DNA from: Xanthomonas sp. AM6
Lineage (GTDB): Bacteria; Pseudomonadota; Gammaproteobacteria; Xanthomonadales; Xanthomonadaceae
DNA: 64,000 bases
Assembly (NCBI RefSeq): GCF_025665335.1
Contig: NZ_CP106869.1
Span: 4,800,501 to 4,864,500, forward strand
Direction of reading: 5' to 3'
Shown here: one piece after another, positions 17,574 to 26,658 of the stretch
Layout of the letters: each line of letters opens with the position of its first letter
Numbering within the stretch: the first letter of the stretch is position 1
Notes under the pieces: model-generated
The model's input: the letters and a program-made list of their open reading frames with translations, nothing else
Told to the model about the DNA's origin: nothing
Databases searched by the model: none
Translations under genes and position numbers: made by a program

Positions 17574-18590
17574 TCACTCGCCGTAAGGGTGGACCAGCGC
17601 GATGCGCCCCTGCGCGTCGTGCTGCAGTTCGGTGAGCTTGATCGAGCGCAGGTGGGTGACGCCGCCGGACAGCACCGCGTCGTGGTAGAACAGGTACCAA
17701 GTGCCCTGGAACTGGCAGATCGAATGATGCGTGGTCCAGCCGACCACCGGGCTCAGCAGCGGGCCCTGGTAGGTGAACGGGCCGTAGGGCGAATCGCCGA
17801 TCGCATAGCACAGCAGGTGGGTGTTGCCGGTCGAATACGACAGGTAGTAGCGCCCGGCGTACTTGTGCAGCCACGGCGCCTCGAAGAAGCGGCGCGCATG
17901 GTCGCCGGCCAGCAGCGGCTGGCCGTGTTCGTCGACGATGCGCACTTCCCGCGGCGGCTCGGCGAATTCGGTCATGTCGGCGCGCAGCCGCGCCACGCGC
18001 GGGCCCAGCGCCGGCTCGGCGTCGGCCGGTTCCTCGTGCGCCTGCGCGTAGACGTTGTCGCGGTACTTCTGCAGCTGCCCGCCCCAGATCCCACCGAAAT
18101 ACAGGTAATGCTCGCCGTCGTCGTCGGCGAACACCGCCGGATCGATCGAGTAGCTGCCGTCGATGGCCTGCGGCTCGGCGGTGAACGGGCCCTCCGGGCG
18201 CGTGCCGATGGCCACGCCGATCTGGAAGATGCCGTCGGCGCGCTTGGCCGGGAAATACAGGTAGTAGCGCCCGTCCTTGCACGCCGCGTCCGGCGCCCAC
18301 ATCTGCCGCTCGGCCCACGGCACATCCTTCACGTGCAGCGCCACGCCGCAGTCCACCGCCGGGCCATCGGCGCTGTCCATGCGGAACACGTGATAGTCCT
18401 CCATGTCGAAATGACCGCCGTCGTCGTTGAACGGCACGCCGGCGTCGATGTCGTGCGAGGGATAGATGTAGATCGCGCCGTCGAAGACGTGCGCCGACGG
18501 ATCGGCGGTGTAGATGTGGGTCACCAGCGGTGGCGAGATGGCGCGGCTGGCCAGGGTCTGCAGGTCGTCGGCGGGGGTGGCGGGGGACAT
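17574..18590 (-). CDS. Glycoside hydrolase family 43 (xylosidase/arabinofuranosidase), cytoplasmic
   Basis: 338 residues forming one five-bladed propeller and no signal peptide. The three GH43 catalytic acids are visible: Asp30 ('ADPSAHVF'), Asp150 ('SIDPAVFADDDG') and Glu237 ('FFEAPWLHKY'). It should release xylose or arabinose from imported xylo-oligosaccharides. It is the last gene of a minus-strand unit TonB receptor - symporter - GH43. Only 34 bp separate it from the symporter, so the products are transported and then cut inside the cell. Exact specificity (xylosidase, arabinofuranosidase or both) cannot be read from the sequence. Confidence 0.9.
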   Translation of the reverse strand: MSPATPADDLQTLASRAISPPLVTHIYTADPSAHVFDGAIYIYPSHDIDAGVPFNDDGGHFDMEDYHVFRMDSADGPAVDCGVALHVKDVPWAERQMWAPDAACKDGRYYLYFPAKRADGIFQIGVAIGTRPEGPFTAEPQAIDGSYSIDPAVFADDDGEHYLYFGGIWGGQLQKYRDNVYAQAHEEPADAEPALGPRVARLRADMTEFAEPPREVRIVDEHGQPLLAGDHARRFFEAPWLHKYAGRYYLSYSTGNTHLLCYAIGDSPYGPFTYQGPLLSPVVGWTTHHSICQFQGTWYLFYHDAVLSGGVTHLRSIKLTELQHDAQGRIALVHPYGE

Positions 18591-18624
18591 GGCGCGGTGG
18601 TGCTCCGGGGGGATCGTGTCGGGT

Positions 18625-20115
18625 TCAGCCGATGGCGCCGGAGGGCGCGCGCAGGCGGCGCGCCTCCAGCTCGCGCTCGATGCGCGCTTCCATGGGCTTG
18701 TTGATTTCGTAGAGGAACAGCGCGGCCACGCACATCAGGAACGGAATGGCGCTGTACACGCTCACCGCCAGGCGGATGCCGTGGGTGACGGCGGTGCTCT
18801 GCTGCGGCAACGCCGCGTCGTAGCCGTAGATCGCCAGGATCGCCGCGACCAGCGCGCCGCCGACGCTCAGGCCGATCTTCAGCCCGCACATCATGGCGGA
18901 GAAGATGATCGCGGTGGCGCGGCGGTGGTTCTTCCATTCCGAGTAGTCGGCGACGTCGGCGATCATCGCCCACAGCAGCGGGATGGTGATGCCGTAGAAG
19001 AAGCCGTGCAGGATGTAGGAGCCGAACACCAGCGCGATGGCGTCGGGCGGATACAGGTAGAACGCCAGCAGGAACAGCGTGGACACCAGCAGCGCGGCGC
19101 CGAACACGTCGCGCTTGCCGAAGCGGTCGGCCAGGGGCTTGGAACAGCCGATGCCCACGATCATGAAGAGGATGCCGCCGGCGCTGAACGCACTGAATGC
19201 GGAGGTGGGCGCGTCCTGCGGCCATTGCAGCGCGGCCAGGCCGGCACGGGTGGTGGTGGCGTTGGCGCCGGCGATCAGCGCGTTGAAGCCGCTGCCGTCG
19301 AGGAACCGCGACAGCGCGCCGGCGTCCAGGTAGTACTTGAAGTAGTAGACGTACATGCCGCCCTTCATCGCCAGGTTGACGAACACCAGGATGGTCAGGG
19401 CCAGCATCACCAGCCACGGCCTGTTGCGGACCAGGTCGGTCAGGTCCTCGCGCACGCTGGAGGCGCGTTCGGACAGCGGCAGCACCCGCTCGCGGGTGGT
19501 GAAGAAGGTGATCAGGAAGCACAGCGTGCCGGTCGCCGCGAACAGCGCCATCGCGTTGTGGAAGCCGCGCGCCTTGTCGCCGTCGCCGAGGATCAGCACC
19601 AGCGGCAGCAGCAGCACCTGGATGATGAACTGCGCGATCATCACCGCCACGAAGCGGTACGAGGACAGGCTGTTGCGCTGGGCCATGCTGCCGGTGAGCA
19701 CGCCGCTCAGCGCCGAGTACGGCAGGTTGTTGGCCACGTAGACCAGCATCAGCAGCGAATAGCTCGCCAGCGCGAAGACGGTCTTGCCGCGCTCGCCGAG
19801 CTCCGGCGTGGTGAACGCCAGCAGCGAGGCGGCGCCGAACGGGATCGCGGTCCACAGGATCCACGGCCGGAACTTGCCCCAGCGGCTGCGGGTGCGGTCG
19901 GCGAGGATGCCCACCAGCGGCGTGAACACGAACGCGCCGAGCAGGCCGACGACGAAGATGATGCTCGCCGCCGACGAGGCCGGGATCTTGTAGACGTCGG
20001 TGTAGAAGAACGCCAGAAAGGTGATCAGGGTCTGGAAGATGATGTTCGCGGCCAGATCGCCGAGGCTGTAGCCGATCTTTTCCGTGATCGAGAGGCGGTG
20101 CGCGCTGTTGGTCAT
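18625..20115 (-). CDS. GPH-family sugar:cation symporter (xyloside/pentoside transporter)
   Basis: 496 residues with about 12 hydrophobic segments. The N-terminus 'KIGYSLGDLAANIIFQTLITF' and the loop 'DRTRSRWGKFRPWILW' are hallmarks of the glycoside-pentoside-hexuronide:cation symporter family. It probably carries xylobiose or short xylosides across the inner membrane after outer-membrane uptake by the adjacent receptor. ATG 20115 is taken because the family N-terminus begins a few residues later; the ribosome-binding site is weak (AGG close to the start). It lies 178 bp after the receptor gene and 34 bp before GH43. Confidence 0.9.
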   Translation of the reverse strand: MTNSAHRLSITEKIGYSLGDLAANIIFQTLITFLAFFYTDVYKIPASSAASIIFVVGLLGAFVFTPLVGILADRTRSRWGKFRPWILWTAIPFGAASLLAFTTPELGERGKTVFALASYSLLMLVYVANNLPYSALSGVLTGSMAQRNSLSSYRFVAVMIAQFIIQVLLLPLVLILGDGDKARGFHNAMALFAATGTLCFLITFFTTRERVLPLSERASSVREDLTDLVRNRPWLVMLALTILVFVNLAMKGGMYVYYFKYYLDAGALSRFLDGSGFNALIAGANATTTRAGLAALQWPQDAPTSAFSAFSAGGILFMIVGIGCSKPLADRFGKRDVFGAALLVSTLFLLAFYLYPPDAIALVFGSYILHGFFYGITIPLLWAMIADVADYSEWKNHRRATAIIFSAMMCGLKIGLSVGGALVAAILAIYGYDAALPQQSTAVTHGIRLAVSVYSAIPFLMCVAALFLYEINKPMEARIERELEARRLRAPSGAIG

Positions 20116-20148
20116 GGCCTGGGGGAACCGGTGGTGGGGGCGTTGCTC

Positions 20149-20169
20149 CCCTCTTCCGGCGGAAGAGGG
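20149..20169 (-). other. Intercistronic stem-loop between receptor and symporter genes
   Basis: CCCTCTTCC and GGAAGAGGG form a perfect 9-bp stem with a 3-base loop in the 178-bp gap. No T-run follows on either strand, so it is not a classic terminator. It may stabilise the receptor mRNA 3' end or attenuate expression of the two downstream genes. Confidence 0.5.
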
Positions 20170-20293
20170 TCCGCGCTCGAGGGTACGGCGAACGCACCGC
20201 CCTGCGGCGGGCGCGGCGGCCGTGCTGGTCGCCGCGCGCCCGCCCGTGGCGGCGCGGCTGGGTCCGGAGTGGAGGCCATCGGCTGCGCCAGGA

Positions 20294-23257
20294 TCAGAAC
20301 GAGCCGCGAATGCCGAGCATGATGGTGCGTCCGGGCTTGTACAGGTCGTAGGTGGCGTTGGGATACTGGAAGGTGGTGCGCAACGGCTCGTCGGTGAGGT
20401 TGGTGACGTTGAGGGTGATCTGCGGCGCCGAACGCATCCACGCCAGCGTGTAGCTGGCCGACAGGTCCAGCTGCCCGCGCGCATCGGCCATCAGCCGCGC
20501 GTCGGGGATGCCGTTCTGGTTGGCGCCGGAGATGATCATGTCGTCGTTCCAGGCATACGACAGGCGCACCGAGGCGTTGTTCTTCTCCCAGTACACGGTG
20601 CCGTTCCACAGGTTCGGCGCCACGCCCACCGCCACCGCCTGGATGCCATCGCCCTCGGACTCCTGCTTGACGTGGGTGTAGTTGAGGCTGAAGCCCAGGC
20701 CGTCGAGCACGCGGTCCAGCGGCTGCACCCAGATCGCTTCCAGGCCGCGGATGTTGAGCGTGCCGTCGGCGTTGACCTGGGTCTGCACGTCCACGGTGGC
20801 CGCGTTGGGGCCGCCGCGCTGGTCGATCGCAGCCTGCTGGGTCGCGGTCAGGTCGCTGTAGGCCACGCCCAGGTCCAGGAACGGAATGCGGCGCACGCCG
20901 TTGACGGTGAAGCCGTCGATGCGCTTGTCGAACACGGTCAGGCCGACGAAGCCTTCGCCGCCGGTGTACCACTCGCCGCCGATGTCCACGTTGGTCGACA
21001 GGTACGGCGCCAGGTTGGAATTGCCCTGGGTGGCGGTCTGCGCGGACGGATCGCTGAAGTTGGTGTTGGGCAGCATCGCGCTGGGATCGGGCCGGGTCAG
21101 CGTGCGCGAGCCGGACAGGCGCAGCACTACGTTGTCGGCCACGTCCCAGGCCACGTTGAACGAGGGCAGCAGTTCCTTGTAGTCCGAATCCAGCACCTGG
21201 TAGCGACGCACCCCGCCGACGGTGACCGGGCCGCTGATGGTCTGGTCGGTGGTGACGTAGCGCACGCCGGCGTTGAAGCGCAACGCGCGGTTCCACACGT
21301 CGGTCTCGGCGTTGGTCTCGACGTAGAAGCCCCAGTTCTTCTCCAGGATGCCGCCGGTGGAGGCGCCGGTGTTGGCGGCGTTGGTCTCCGGCGCGCTGTC
21401 GCTGAGGCCGTAATAGCCGCTGTCGCGCAGGAAACGGTCGAAGTCCACGGTGATGAAGCCGCCGGAACCGGGCTTGAGGTAGGAGGCCAGCGCCGATTGC
21501 GGGATCAGCGAACCGGCGCCGCCGGTGCAGGTGGGGCCGGCACCGCGGCACACCAGGGTCTCCCACGCGGCGCTGTTGTCGAAGCCGCGGATACGGCGCT
21601 CGGCCTGGTCGTAGGCGACGCCGACCTTGATGTTGCGCTTGTCCTCGCCGAACTGCAGGTCGGCGCGCGCGCCGCGGGTCTCCGTCTGGCGTTTCTCGTT
21701 GCTGATGTTGAGCCGGCCGCCGGTCCAGCCCCAGCCCAGGTTGGGATCGTTGAGGTCCAGCGGGCTGTCGATCGACGGCTGGTCGCCGCCGTGGTTGCTG
21801 TACTCCACGGTGGTGAACGGCGAGGTCACCAGGATGCTCGGCGACTGCCGGTACATCCAGCTGCGGGTGGCGTTGGCCTGCACGTTGAGCTTGATGTCCT
21901 GGTCCGCGCCGAACAGCAGTTCGGCACCCGGGTTGACGCTCCAGAACTTGACGTCCTCGTGGTACGGGCGCGCTTCCAGGAAGTACTGGGCGTTGGTGAA
22001 GGTGGCATCGGTGACGACGTTGTTGCCGTCCAGCTGCATGTCCAGCGGGATCATGTTCCCGTTGCGGCCGATCAGGTTCATGCTGGTCCGATCGGTGGTG
22101 CGCTTGGCCTTGGAGAACATCGTGTCCAGATAGAAATGCGCGGTGTCGCTGGGCCGCCATTCCAGCGACATCACCGAGGCGTCGCGGTCGCGGTCGCCCT
22201 GCATCTGCACGCGGCGGCCCAGGCGCGGGATCAGCGCGTCGCTGATCTGCGCGATGCTCAGGCCGGGGTTGTGCGCCAGCAGCCAGGCGGCGTCGATGCT
22301 CTGCCCGGGAACGAGCCCGGCGCCGGCGGTGACCGGCACGGTGTCGGGGATGCGCCAGTTGCCGCCGCCGTTGGCGTTGCACGCGGCCGGCTGGCTGGTC
22401 GAGGGCGTGCCGGCCGGCGGGGTCAGGCCGCATTGCGCGTAGGTCAGGCCCGGGTTGGTCCAGCCGATGGTCTCGAAGCCTTCCACGCCGATCTTGCTGC
22501 GCACCGAGGCCACGCCGAACAGCGCGCCGAAGGTGCCGGCCTCGTTGGTCCAGCTGCCCATCACCGCGCCGCGCGGCGTGGTCTTCTCGCTGGTGCTGTT
22601 CCGGTCGCCCTGCAGCTGGTAGGTCAGATGCGTGCCGGCACGATCGAACGGCCGCGCGCTGCGCATGTCGACCACGCCGGACACGCCGCCTTCGAGCATG
22701 CTCGCGGTCGGGGTCTTGCTCACCGTCAGCTGGGTGAAGAATTCGGTCGGGAACAGGTTGAGGTCGACTTCGCGGTTCTGGTTCTGCGCGTTGATCCCGA
22801 TCGAGGCGGTGGCGATGCTGGCGCCGTTGAGCGTGGTCTTGGTGAAGCTGGTGCCCAGGCCGCGGATGGCGATGTTCAGGCCCTCGCCGTTGACGTCGCG
22901 CGCGAGCTGCACGCCGGGAATGCGGTTGAGCGACTCGGCGATGTTCATGTCCGGGAACTTGCCGATGTCCTCGGCGAACACGGTATCGCTGAAGGTCACC
23001 GAATCGCGCTTGGCGTCGGTGGAGAACTGGATGCTGCGGCGATAGCCGGAGACGGTCACCGTATCCAGTTGCTTCACCGCGTCGTCGCCTGCCTGCGCCG
23101 CGTCAGGCGCTGGCGCCGCCGCGGTTGCCGGGGCGGCCTGCGCGGCAGGTGCCGGCGCCGGCGGTGCAGTCTGCGCCCAGGCCGTGCCCGCGGCCATGCC
23201 GAGCAGGACGGTGGCCAGTGCGTGAGACAACGTGGTGCGCGCGTAACTGTTCTTCAC
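20294..23257 (-). CDS. TonB-dependent receptor of the xylan locus (XytA-like)
   Basis: 987 residues. A signal peptide ends at 'AAGTAWAQ'. An Ala/Pro-rich linker leads to a TonB-box-like 'LDTVTVSGYRRS', a plug domain ('IGKFPDMNIAESLNRIPGVQ', 'IAIRGLG') and a barrel ending in Phe ('LGIRGSF'). It should import xylo-oligosaccharides across the outer membrane. The start is GTG 23257, with GGGGAGGATC ideally spaced upstream; the open frame continues to 23431 but without a signal. It is first in the unit receptor - symporter - GH43, and a perfect 14-bp palindrome lies 133 bp upstream. Its gene context matches the xylan receptor loci described in X. campestris. Confidence 0.9.
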   Translation of the reverse strand: MKNSYARTTLSHALATVLLGMAAGTAWAQTAPPAPAPAAQAAPATAAAPAPDAAQAGDDAVKQLDTVTVSGYRRSIQFSTDAKRDSVTFSDTVFAEDIGKFPDMNIAESLNRIPGVQLARDVNGEGLNIAIRGLGTSFTKTTLNGASIATASIGINAQNQNREVDLNLFPTEFFTQLTVSKTPTASMLEGGVSGVVDMRSARPFDRAGTHLTYQLQGDRNSTSEKTTPRGAVMGSWTNEAGTFGALFGVASVRSKIGVEGFETIGWTNPGLTYAQCGLTPPAGTPSTSQPAACNANGGGNWRIPDTVPVTAGAGLVPGQSIDAAWLLAHNPGLSIAQISDALIPRLGRRVQMQGDRDRDASVMSLEWRPSDTAHFYLDTMFSKAKRTTDRTSMNLIGRNGNMIPLDMQLDGNNVVTDATFTNAQYFLEARPYHEDVKFWSVNPGAELLFGADQDIKLNVQANATRSWMYRQSPSILVTSPFTTVEYSNHGGDQPSIDSPLDLNDPNLGWGWTGGRLNISNEKRQTETRGARADLQFGEDKRNIKVGVAYDQAERRIRGFDNSAAWETLVCRGAGPTCTGGAGSLIPQSALASYLKPGSGGFITVDFDRFLRDSGYYGLSDSAPETNAANTGASTGGILEKNWGFYVETNAETDVWNRALRFNAGVRYVTTDQTISGPVTVGGVRRYQVLDSDYKELLPSFNVAWDVADNVVLRLSGSRTLTRPDPSAMLPNTNFSDPSAQTATQGNSNLAPYLSTNVDIGGEWYTGGEGFVGLTVFDKRIDGFTVNGVRRIPFLDLGVAYSDLTATQQAAIDQRGGPNAATVDVQTQVNADGTLNIRGLEAIWVQPLDRVLDGLGFSLNYTHVKQESEGDGIQAVAVGVAPNLWNGTVYWEKNNASVRLSYAWNDDMIISGANQNGIPDARLMADARGQLDLSASYTLAWMRSAPQITLNVTNLTDEPLRTTFQYPNATYDLYKPGRTIMLGIRGSF

Positions 23258-23389
23258 CGTGATCCTCCCCAAAACAGGTGACCTGCGGCTCCGCGATGGC
23301 GATGCGGAGCGACCTGTCGATGCATTGCCCGAGCGACGGAAATGACGTGCAGCGACTTCGACGCCCGAACCTGGGGCCGTGGCCGCGGA

Positions 23390-23403
23390 TGGTAGCGCTA
23401 CCA
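23390..23403. promoter_or_regulatory. xyl-box-like operator, perfect palindrome
   Basis: TGGTAGCGCTACCA, a perfect 14-bp palindrome with a central CG typical of LacI-family operators. It is identical to the copy upstream of xylA (58644-58657). It lies 133 bp upstream of the TonB-dependent receptor start. The XylR-type LacI gene at 55872 is the obvious candidate binder; the xylan system of X. campestris is described with a very similar box. Confidence 0.8.
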
Positions 23404-23561
23404 AACCGGCTGTCACGCTGCACGGCAACATAAACCGGCACGGAGCGGCAGCGGCCGGCCAACGTGCGCCCGGGTACGGCGGACGGGGGCGAGCGGTGCC
23501 GTGCGAGGCAATCGCGTTTCATGCTGCTGTGCACGATGGATCGCACGCGGCGACATGCTAC

Positions 23562-23575
23562 TGATAGCGCTACCA
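23562..23575. promoter_or_regulatory. xyl-box-like operator, one mismatch
   Basis: TGATAGCGCTACCA differs from the perfect palindrome at one base. It is 173 bp upstream of the hexuronate transporter gene, the first of the plus-strand transporter-uxaC-GH2-GH10 series, and probably places that series in the same regulon as the receptor. Confidence 0.75.
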
Positions 23576-23747
23576 ATCGCGGCGGCCGCCGCGTCCTGCG
23601 GGGATTCAAGCGCATGCACCGACCCGGGATCAGCGCAGTCTGCGGACTGCATCGCACTCTGCGGCACGCAGGCAGGCACATGGCCGCGCGCTGCCGCCAT
23701 CCGCAGCGCGCGCTGCAGCCCACGGCCGCACTGTCGGCAGCGCGCGC

Positions 23748-25052
23748 ATGATGCCGCTGCCCGGCGCCGACACGGCCGAAACGGCCACCGCCGGCGCGCG
23801 CCTGGGGCGCATGCGCTGGCGCATCTGCGCGCTGCTGCTGGCCGCCACCACGATCAACTACATCGACCGCCAGGTGCTCGGCGTGCTGGCGCCGTTCCTG
23901 CAGACGCAGATCGGCTGGAACGAAATCGAATACGGCTACATCGTCACCGCCTTCCAGGCCGCCTACGCGCTGGGCCTGCTGTGCAGCGGCGCGGTGATCG
24001 ACCGCTTCGGCACGCGCGCCGGCTATGCGCTGGCGATCGGCATCTGGAGCCTGGCGGCGATGGGCCATGCGCTGGCGGCCAGCGTGGTGGGCTTCGCGAT
24101 CGCGCGCTTCTTCCTCGGCCTTGGCGAGTCGGGTAACTTCCCGGCGGCGATCAAGACCGTGGCCGAATGGTTCCCGCGGCGCGAGCGCGCGCTGGCCACC
24201 GGCATCTTCAATTCCGGCTCCAACATCGGCGCCATCGTCGCGCCGCTGCTGGTGCCGCTGATCGCCAGCGCCTGGGGCTGGCAGTCGGCGTTCCTGTTCA
24301 CCGGCGCGCTCAGCGCCACCTGGCTGGCGGTGTGGTGGCTGACCTACCGTGCGCCGGAGCAGCAGCCGCGGCTGAGCGCGGCGGAGCTGGCGCATATCCG
24401 CAGCGATCCGCCGGAACCGGCGCGGCGGCTGCGCTGGGCGCAGGTGCTGCGCCATCGCCAGGCCTGGGCGTTCGTGGTGGCGAAGTTCGTCACCGATCCG
24501 ATCTGGTGGTTCTTCCTGTTCTGGCTGCCCAAGTTCCTGCACGCCGAGTACGGGCTGAGCCTGCTGCAGCTCGGCGCGCCGCTGATCGTGATCTTCGTGC
24601 TGGCCGATATCGGCAGCATCGCCGGCGGCTGGATCGCCGGGCGCTTCATCGCCCGCGGCTGGAGCGTCAACCGCGCGCGCAAGACCGCGATGCTGATCTG
24701 CGCGCTGGCGGTGGTGCCGATCGTGTTCGCCGCGCGCGCCGACAACCTGTGGCTGGCGGTGGGCCTGATCGGCCTGGCCACCGCCGCGCACCAGGGCTGG
24801 TCGGCGAACCTGTTCACCCTGCCCTCGGACATGTTCCCGCGCCACGCGGTGGCCACCGTGGTCGGCATCGGCGGCTTCGCCGGCGCGGTCGGCGGCATGC
24901 TGATCGCCACCTTCATCGGCTTCCTGCTCGAGGCCACCGGCAGCTACGTGCCGGTGTTCCTGATGGCCGGTTCGGCCTACCTGCTGGCGCTGGCGCTGGT
25001 GCAGTGGCTGGCGCCGCGGCTGCAGCCGGCGCGGCTGGGGGACGCGGCGTGA
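23748..25052 (+). CDS. exuT: Hexuronate transporter, MFS anion:cation symporter family (ExuT-like)
   Basis: 434 residues, 12 predicted membrane segments. The N-terminal 'TTINYIDRQVLGVLAPFLQ' and 'GLGESGNFPAAIKTVAEWFP' are signature segments of the ACS-type MFS group that includes ExuT and GudP. It probably takes up glucuronate, or methylglucuronate released from xylan, across the inner membrane. Two adjacent ATG codons (23748, 23751) are both possible. It is followed after 181 bp by uxaC, which uses glucuronate, and preceded by a xyl-box-like operator; both support the assignment. Gene symbol by context. Confidence 0.85.
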   Translation: MMPLPGADTAETATAGARLGRMRWRICALLLAATTINYIDRQVLGVLAPFLQTQIGWNEIEYGYIVTAFQAAYALGLLCSGAVIDRFGTRAGYALAIGIWSLAAMGHALAASVVGFAIARFFLGLGESGNFPAAIKTVAEWFPRRERALATGIFNSGSNIGAIVAPLLVPLIASAWGWQSAFLFTGALSATWLAVWWLTYRAPEQQPRLSAAELAHIRSDPPEPARRLRWAQVLRHRQAWAFVVAKFVTDPIWWFFLFWLPKFLHAEYGLSLLQLGAPLIVIFVLADIGSIAGGWIAGRFIARGWSVNRARKTAMLICALAVVPIVFAARADNLWLAVGLIGLATAAHQGWSANLFTLPSDMFPRHAVATVVGIGGFAGAVGGMLIATFIGFLLEATGSYVPVFLMAGSAYLLALALVQWLAPRLQPARLGDAA

Positions 25053-25233
25053 TGCCGCAACAGCGAAGCCGATCGCCACGCCGTCGCGATGCCTCGTCGC
25101 GACGGCGCACACGACCGTCCCGCGCGACGGCCGCGGGCCGCCGGCCTCGGCCCGGTCGCGCGATGATGCGGCGCATGCGCCGTCCCGCGCCGATCGCGGC
25201 GTCCGCATTCCACTCCTTGCCTGCATTTGCGCT

Positions 25234-26658
25234 ATGACCCCGACCTCCCCCGTCCTGTCCCTGCATCCCGACCGCCTGCTGCCGCCCGAGCCGGGCATGC
25301 GCGCGATCGCGCGCCGCCTGTACGCGCAGGTCGCCGCGCTGCCCATCGTCAGCCCGCACGGCCACACCGACCCGGCCTGGTTCGCCGAGGATGCGCCGTT
25401 CGCCAACGCCACCGAACTGCTGCTGGTGCCCGACCACTACGTGTTCCGCATGCTCTACAGCCAGGGCGTGGACCTGGACGCGCTGGGCATCCCGCGCGCC
25501 GACGGCAGCCGCGCCGCGGTGGATCCGCGCGCGGCCTGGCGCGTGTTCGCCGAACGCTTCCACCTGCTGCGCGGCACGCCCTCGGCGCTGTGGCTGAACC
25601 ACGTGTTCCACGAGGTGTTCGGGCTGCGCGTGCGGCTGGACGCGGCCAGCGCCGACCTGTACTACGACCGCATCGGCGAGGCCTTGCAGACGCCCGCGTT
25701 CCGCCCGCGCGCGCTGTTCGACCGCTTCGGCATCGAAGTGATCGCCACCACCGAGTCGCCGCTGGACCCGCTGCAGCACCACGCCGCGATCCGCGCCAGC
25801 GAGTGGAGCGGACGGGTGATCACCGCGTACCGTCCCGACGCCGTGATCGACCCGGACCACGAGCAGTTCCCCGACGCGCTGCGCCGCTTCGGCGAGCTGA
25901 CCGGCGAGGACGTGTACGCCTGGGACGGCTACCTGCGCGCGCACCGCCAGCGCCGTGCGTTCTTCGCGCGCATGGGCGCCACCTCCACCGACCACGGCCA
26001 TCCCAGCGCGGCCACCGCCGACCTGCCCGCGGCCGAGGCGGCGCGGCTGTTCGCGCGCGTGCGCGGCGGCGGCGCCAGCGCCGCGGACGCGGAACTGTTC
26101 CGCGCGCAGATGCTGACCGAGATGGCGGCGATGAGCGTGGACGACGGCCTGGTGATGCAGCTGCATCCGGGCTGCTTCCGCAACCACAACCGCGCCCTGT
26201 TCGCGCGCTACGGCCGCGACAAGGGCGCCGACCTGCCGCTGCGCACCGACTACGTGCGCGCGCTCAAGCCGCTGCTGGACCGCTTCGGCAATACGCCCGG
26301 CTTCAGCCTGATCCTGTTCACCCTGGACGAGAGCACCTACGCGCGCGAACTGGCGCCGCTGGCCGGGCACTATCCGGCGCTGCTGCTCGGCCCGGCCTGG
26401 TGGTTCCACGATGCGCCCGAAGGCATGTGGCGGTTCCGCGAACAGACGCTGAGCAGCGCCGGCTTCTACAACACGGTCGGCTTCAACGACGACACCCGCG
26501 CGTTCCTGTCGATCCCGGCGCGGCACGACGTCGCCCGCCGCGTCGATTGCGCGTTCCTGGCCAAGCTGGTCGCCGAGCATCGCCTCGACGAGGACGAGGC
26601 GGCGGAGATCGCGCACGACCTGGCCTACCGCTTGCCGAAGCGGGCCTACCGGCTGTGA
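25234..26658 (+). CDS. uxaC: Glucuronate isomerase
   Basis: 474 residues, normal for UxaC. It converts D-glucuronate to D-fructuronate (and galacturonate to tagaturonate) in the cytoplasm, the first step of uronate breakdown. The amidohydrolase-like metal motif HxH is at His42/His44 ('SPHGHTDPAWF'). Other conserved stretches include 'IATTESPLDPLQHH' and 'GLVMQLHPGCFRNHN'. The next enzymes, fructuronate reductase (43920) and ManD (50281), are in the second xylan block. Its TGA overlaps the ATG of the GH2 gene (TGATG), so translation is coupled. Confidence 0.95.
   Translation: MTPTSPVLSLHPDRLLPPEPGMRAIARRLYAQVAALPIVSPHGHTDPAWFAEDAPFANATELLLVPDHYVFRMLYSQGVDLDALGIPRADGSRAAVDPRAAWRVFAERFHLLRGTPSALWLNHVFHEVFGLRVRLDAASADLYYDRIGEALQTPAFRPRALFDRFGIEVIATTESPLDPLQHHAAIRASEWSGRVITAYRPDAVIDPDHEQFPDALRRFGELTGEDVYAWDGYLRAHRQRRAFFARMGATSTDHGHPSAATADLPAAEAARLFARVRGGGASAADAELFRAQMLTEMAAMSVDDGLVMQLHPGCFRNHNRALFARYGRDKGADLPLRTDYVRALKPLLDRFGNTPGFSLILFTLDESTYARELAPLAGHYPALLLGPAWWFHDAPEGMWRFREQTLSSAGFYNTVGFNDDTRAFLSIPARHDVARRVDCAFLAKLVAEHRLDEDEAAEIAHDLAYRLPKRAYRL

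Larger units (their letters stand above)
23258..23747. promoter_or_regulatory. Divergent promoter region of the xylan genes
   Basis: This 490-bp gap separates the minus-strand receptor and the plus-strand hexuronate transporter. It holds two copies of the 14-bp palindrome (23390-23403 and 23562-23575), one nearer each gene. No ORF in it is supported. The leaders implied for both genes are long (over 100 bases), leaving room for promoters on each side of the boxes. Confidence 0.7.

Noticed and set aside
20084-23281. A 1065-codon plus-strand frame opposite the second TonB receptor
   Set aside because: Same antisense effect. The minus-strand gene has a signal peptide, plug and barrel, and the opposite frame has none.
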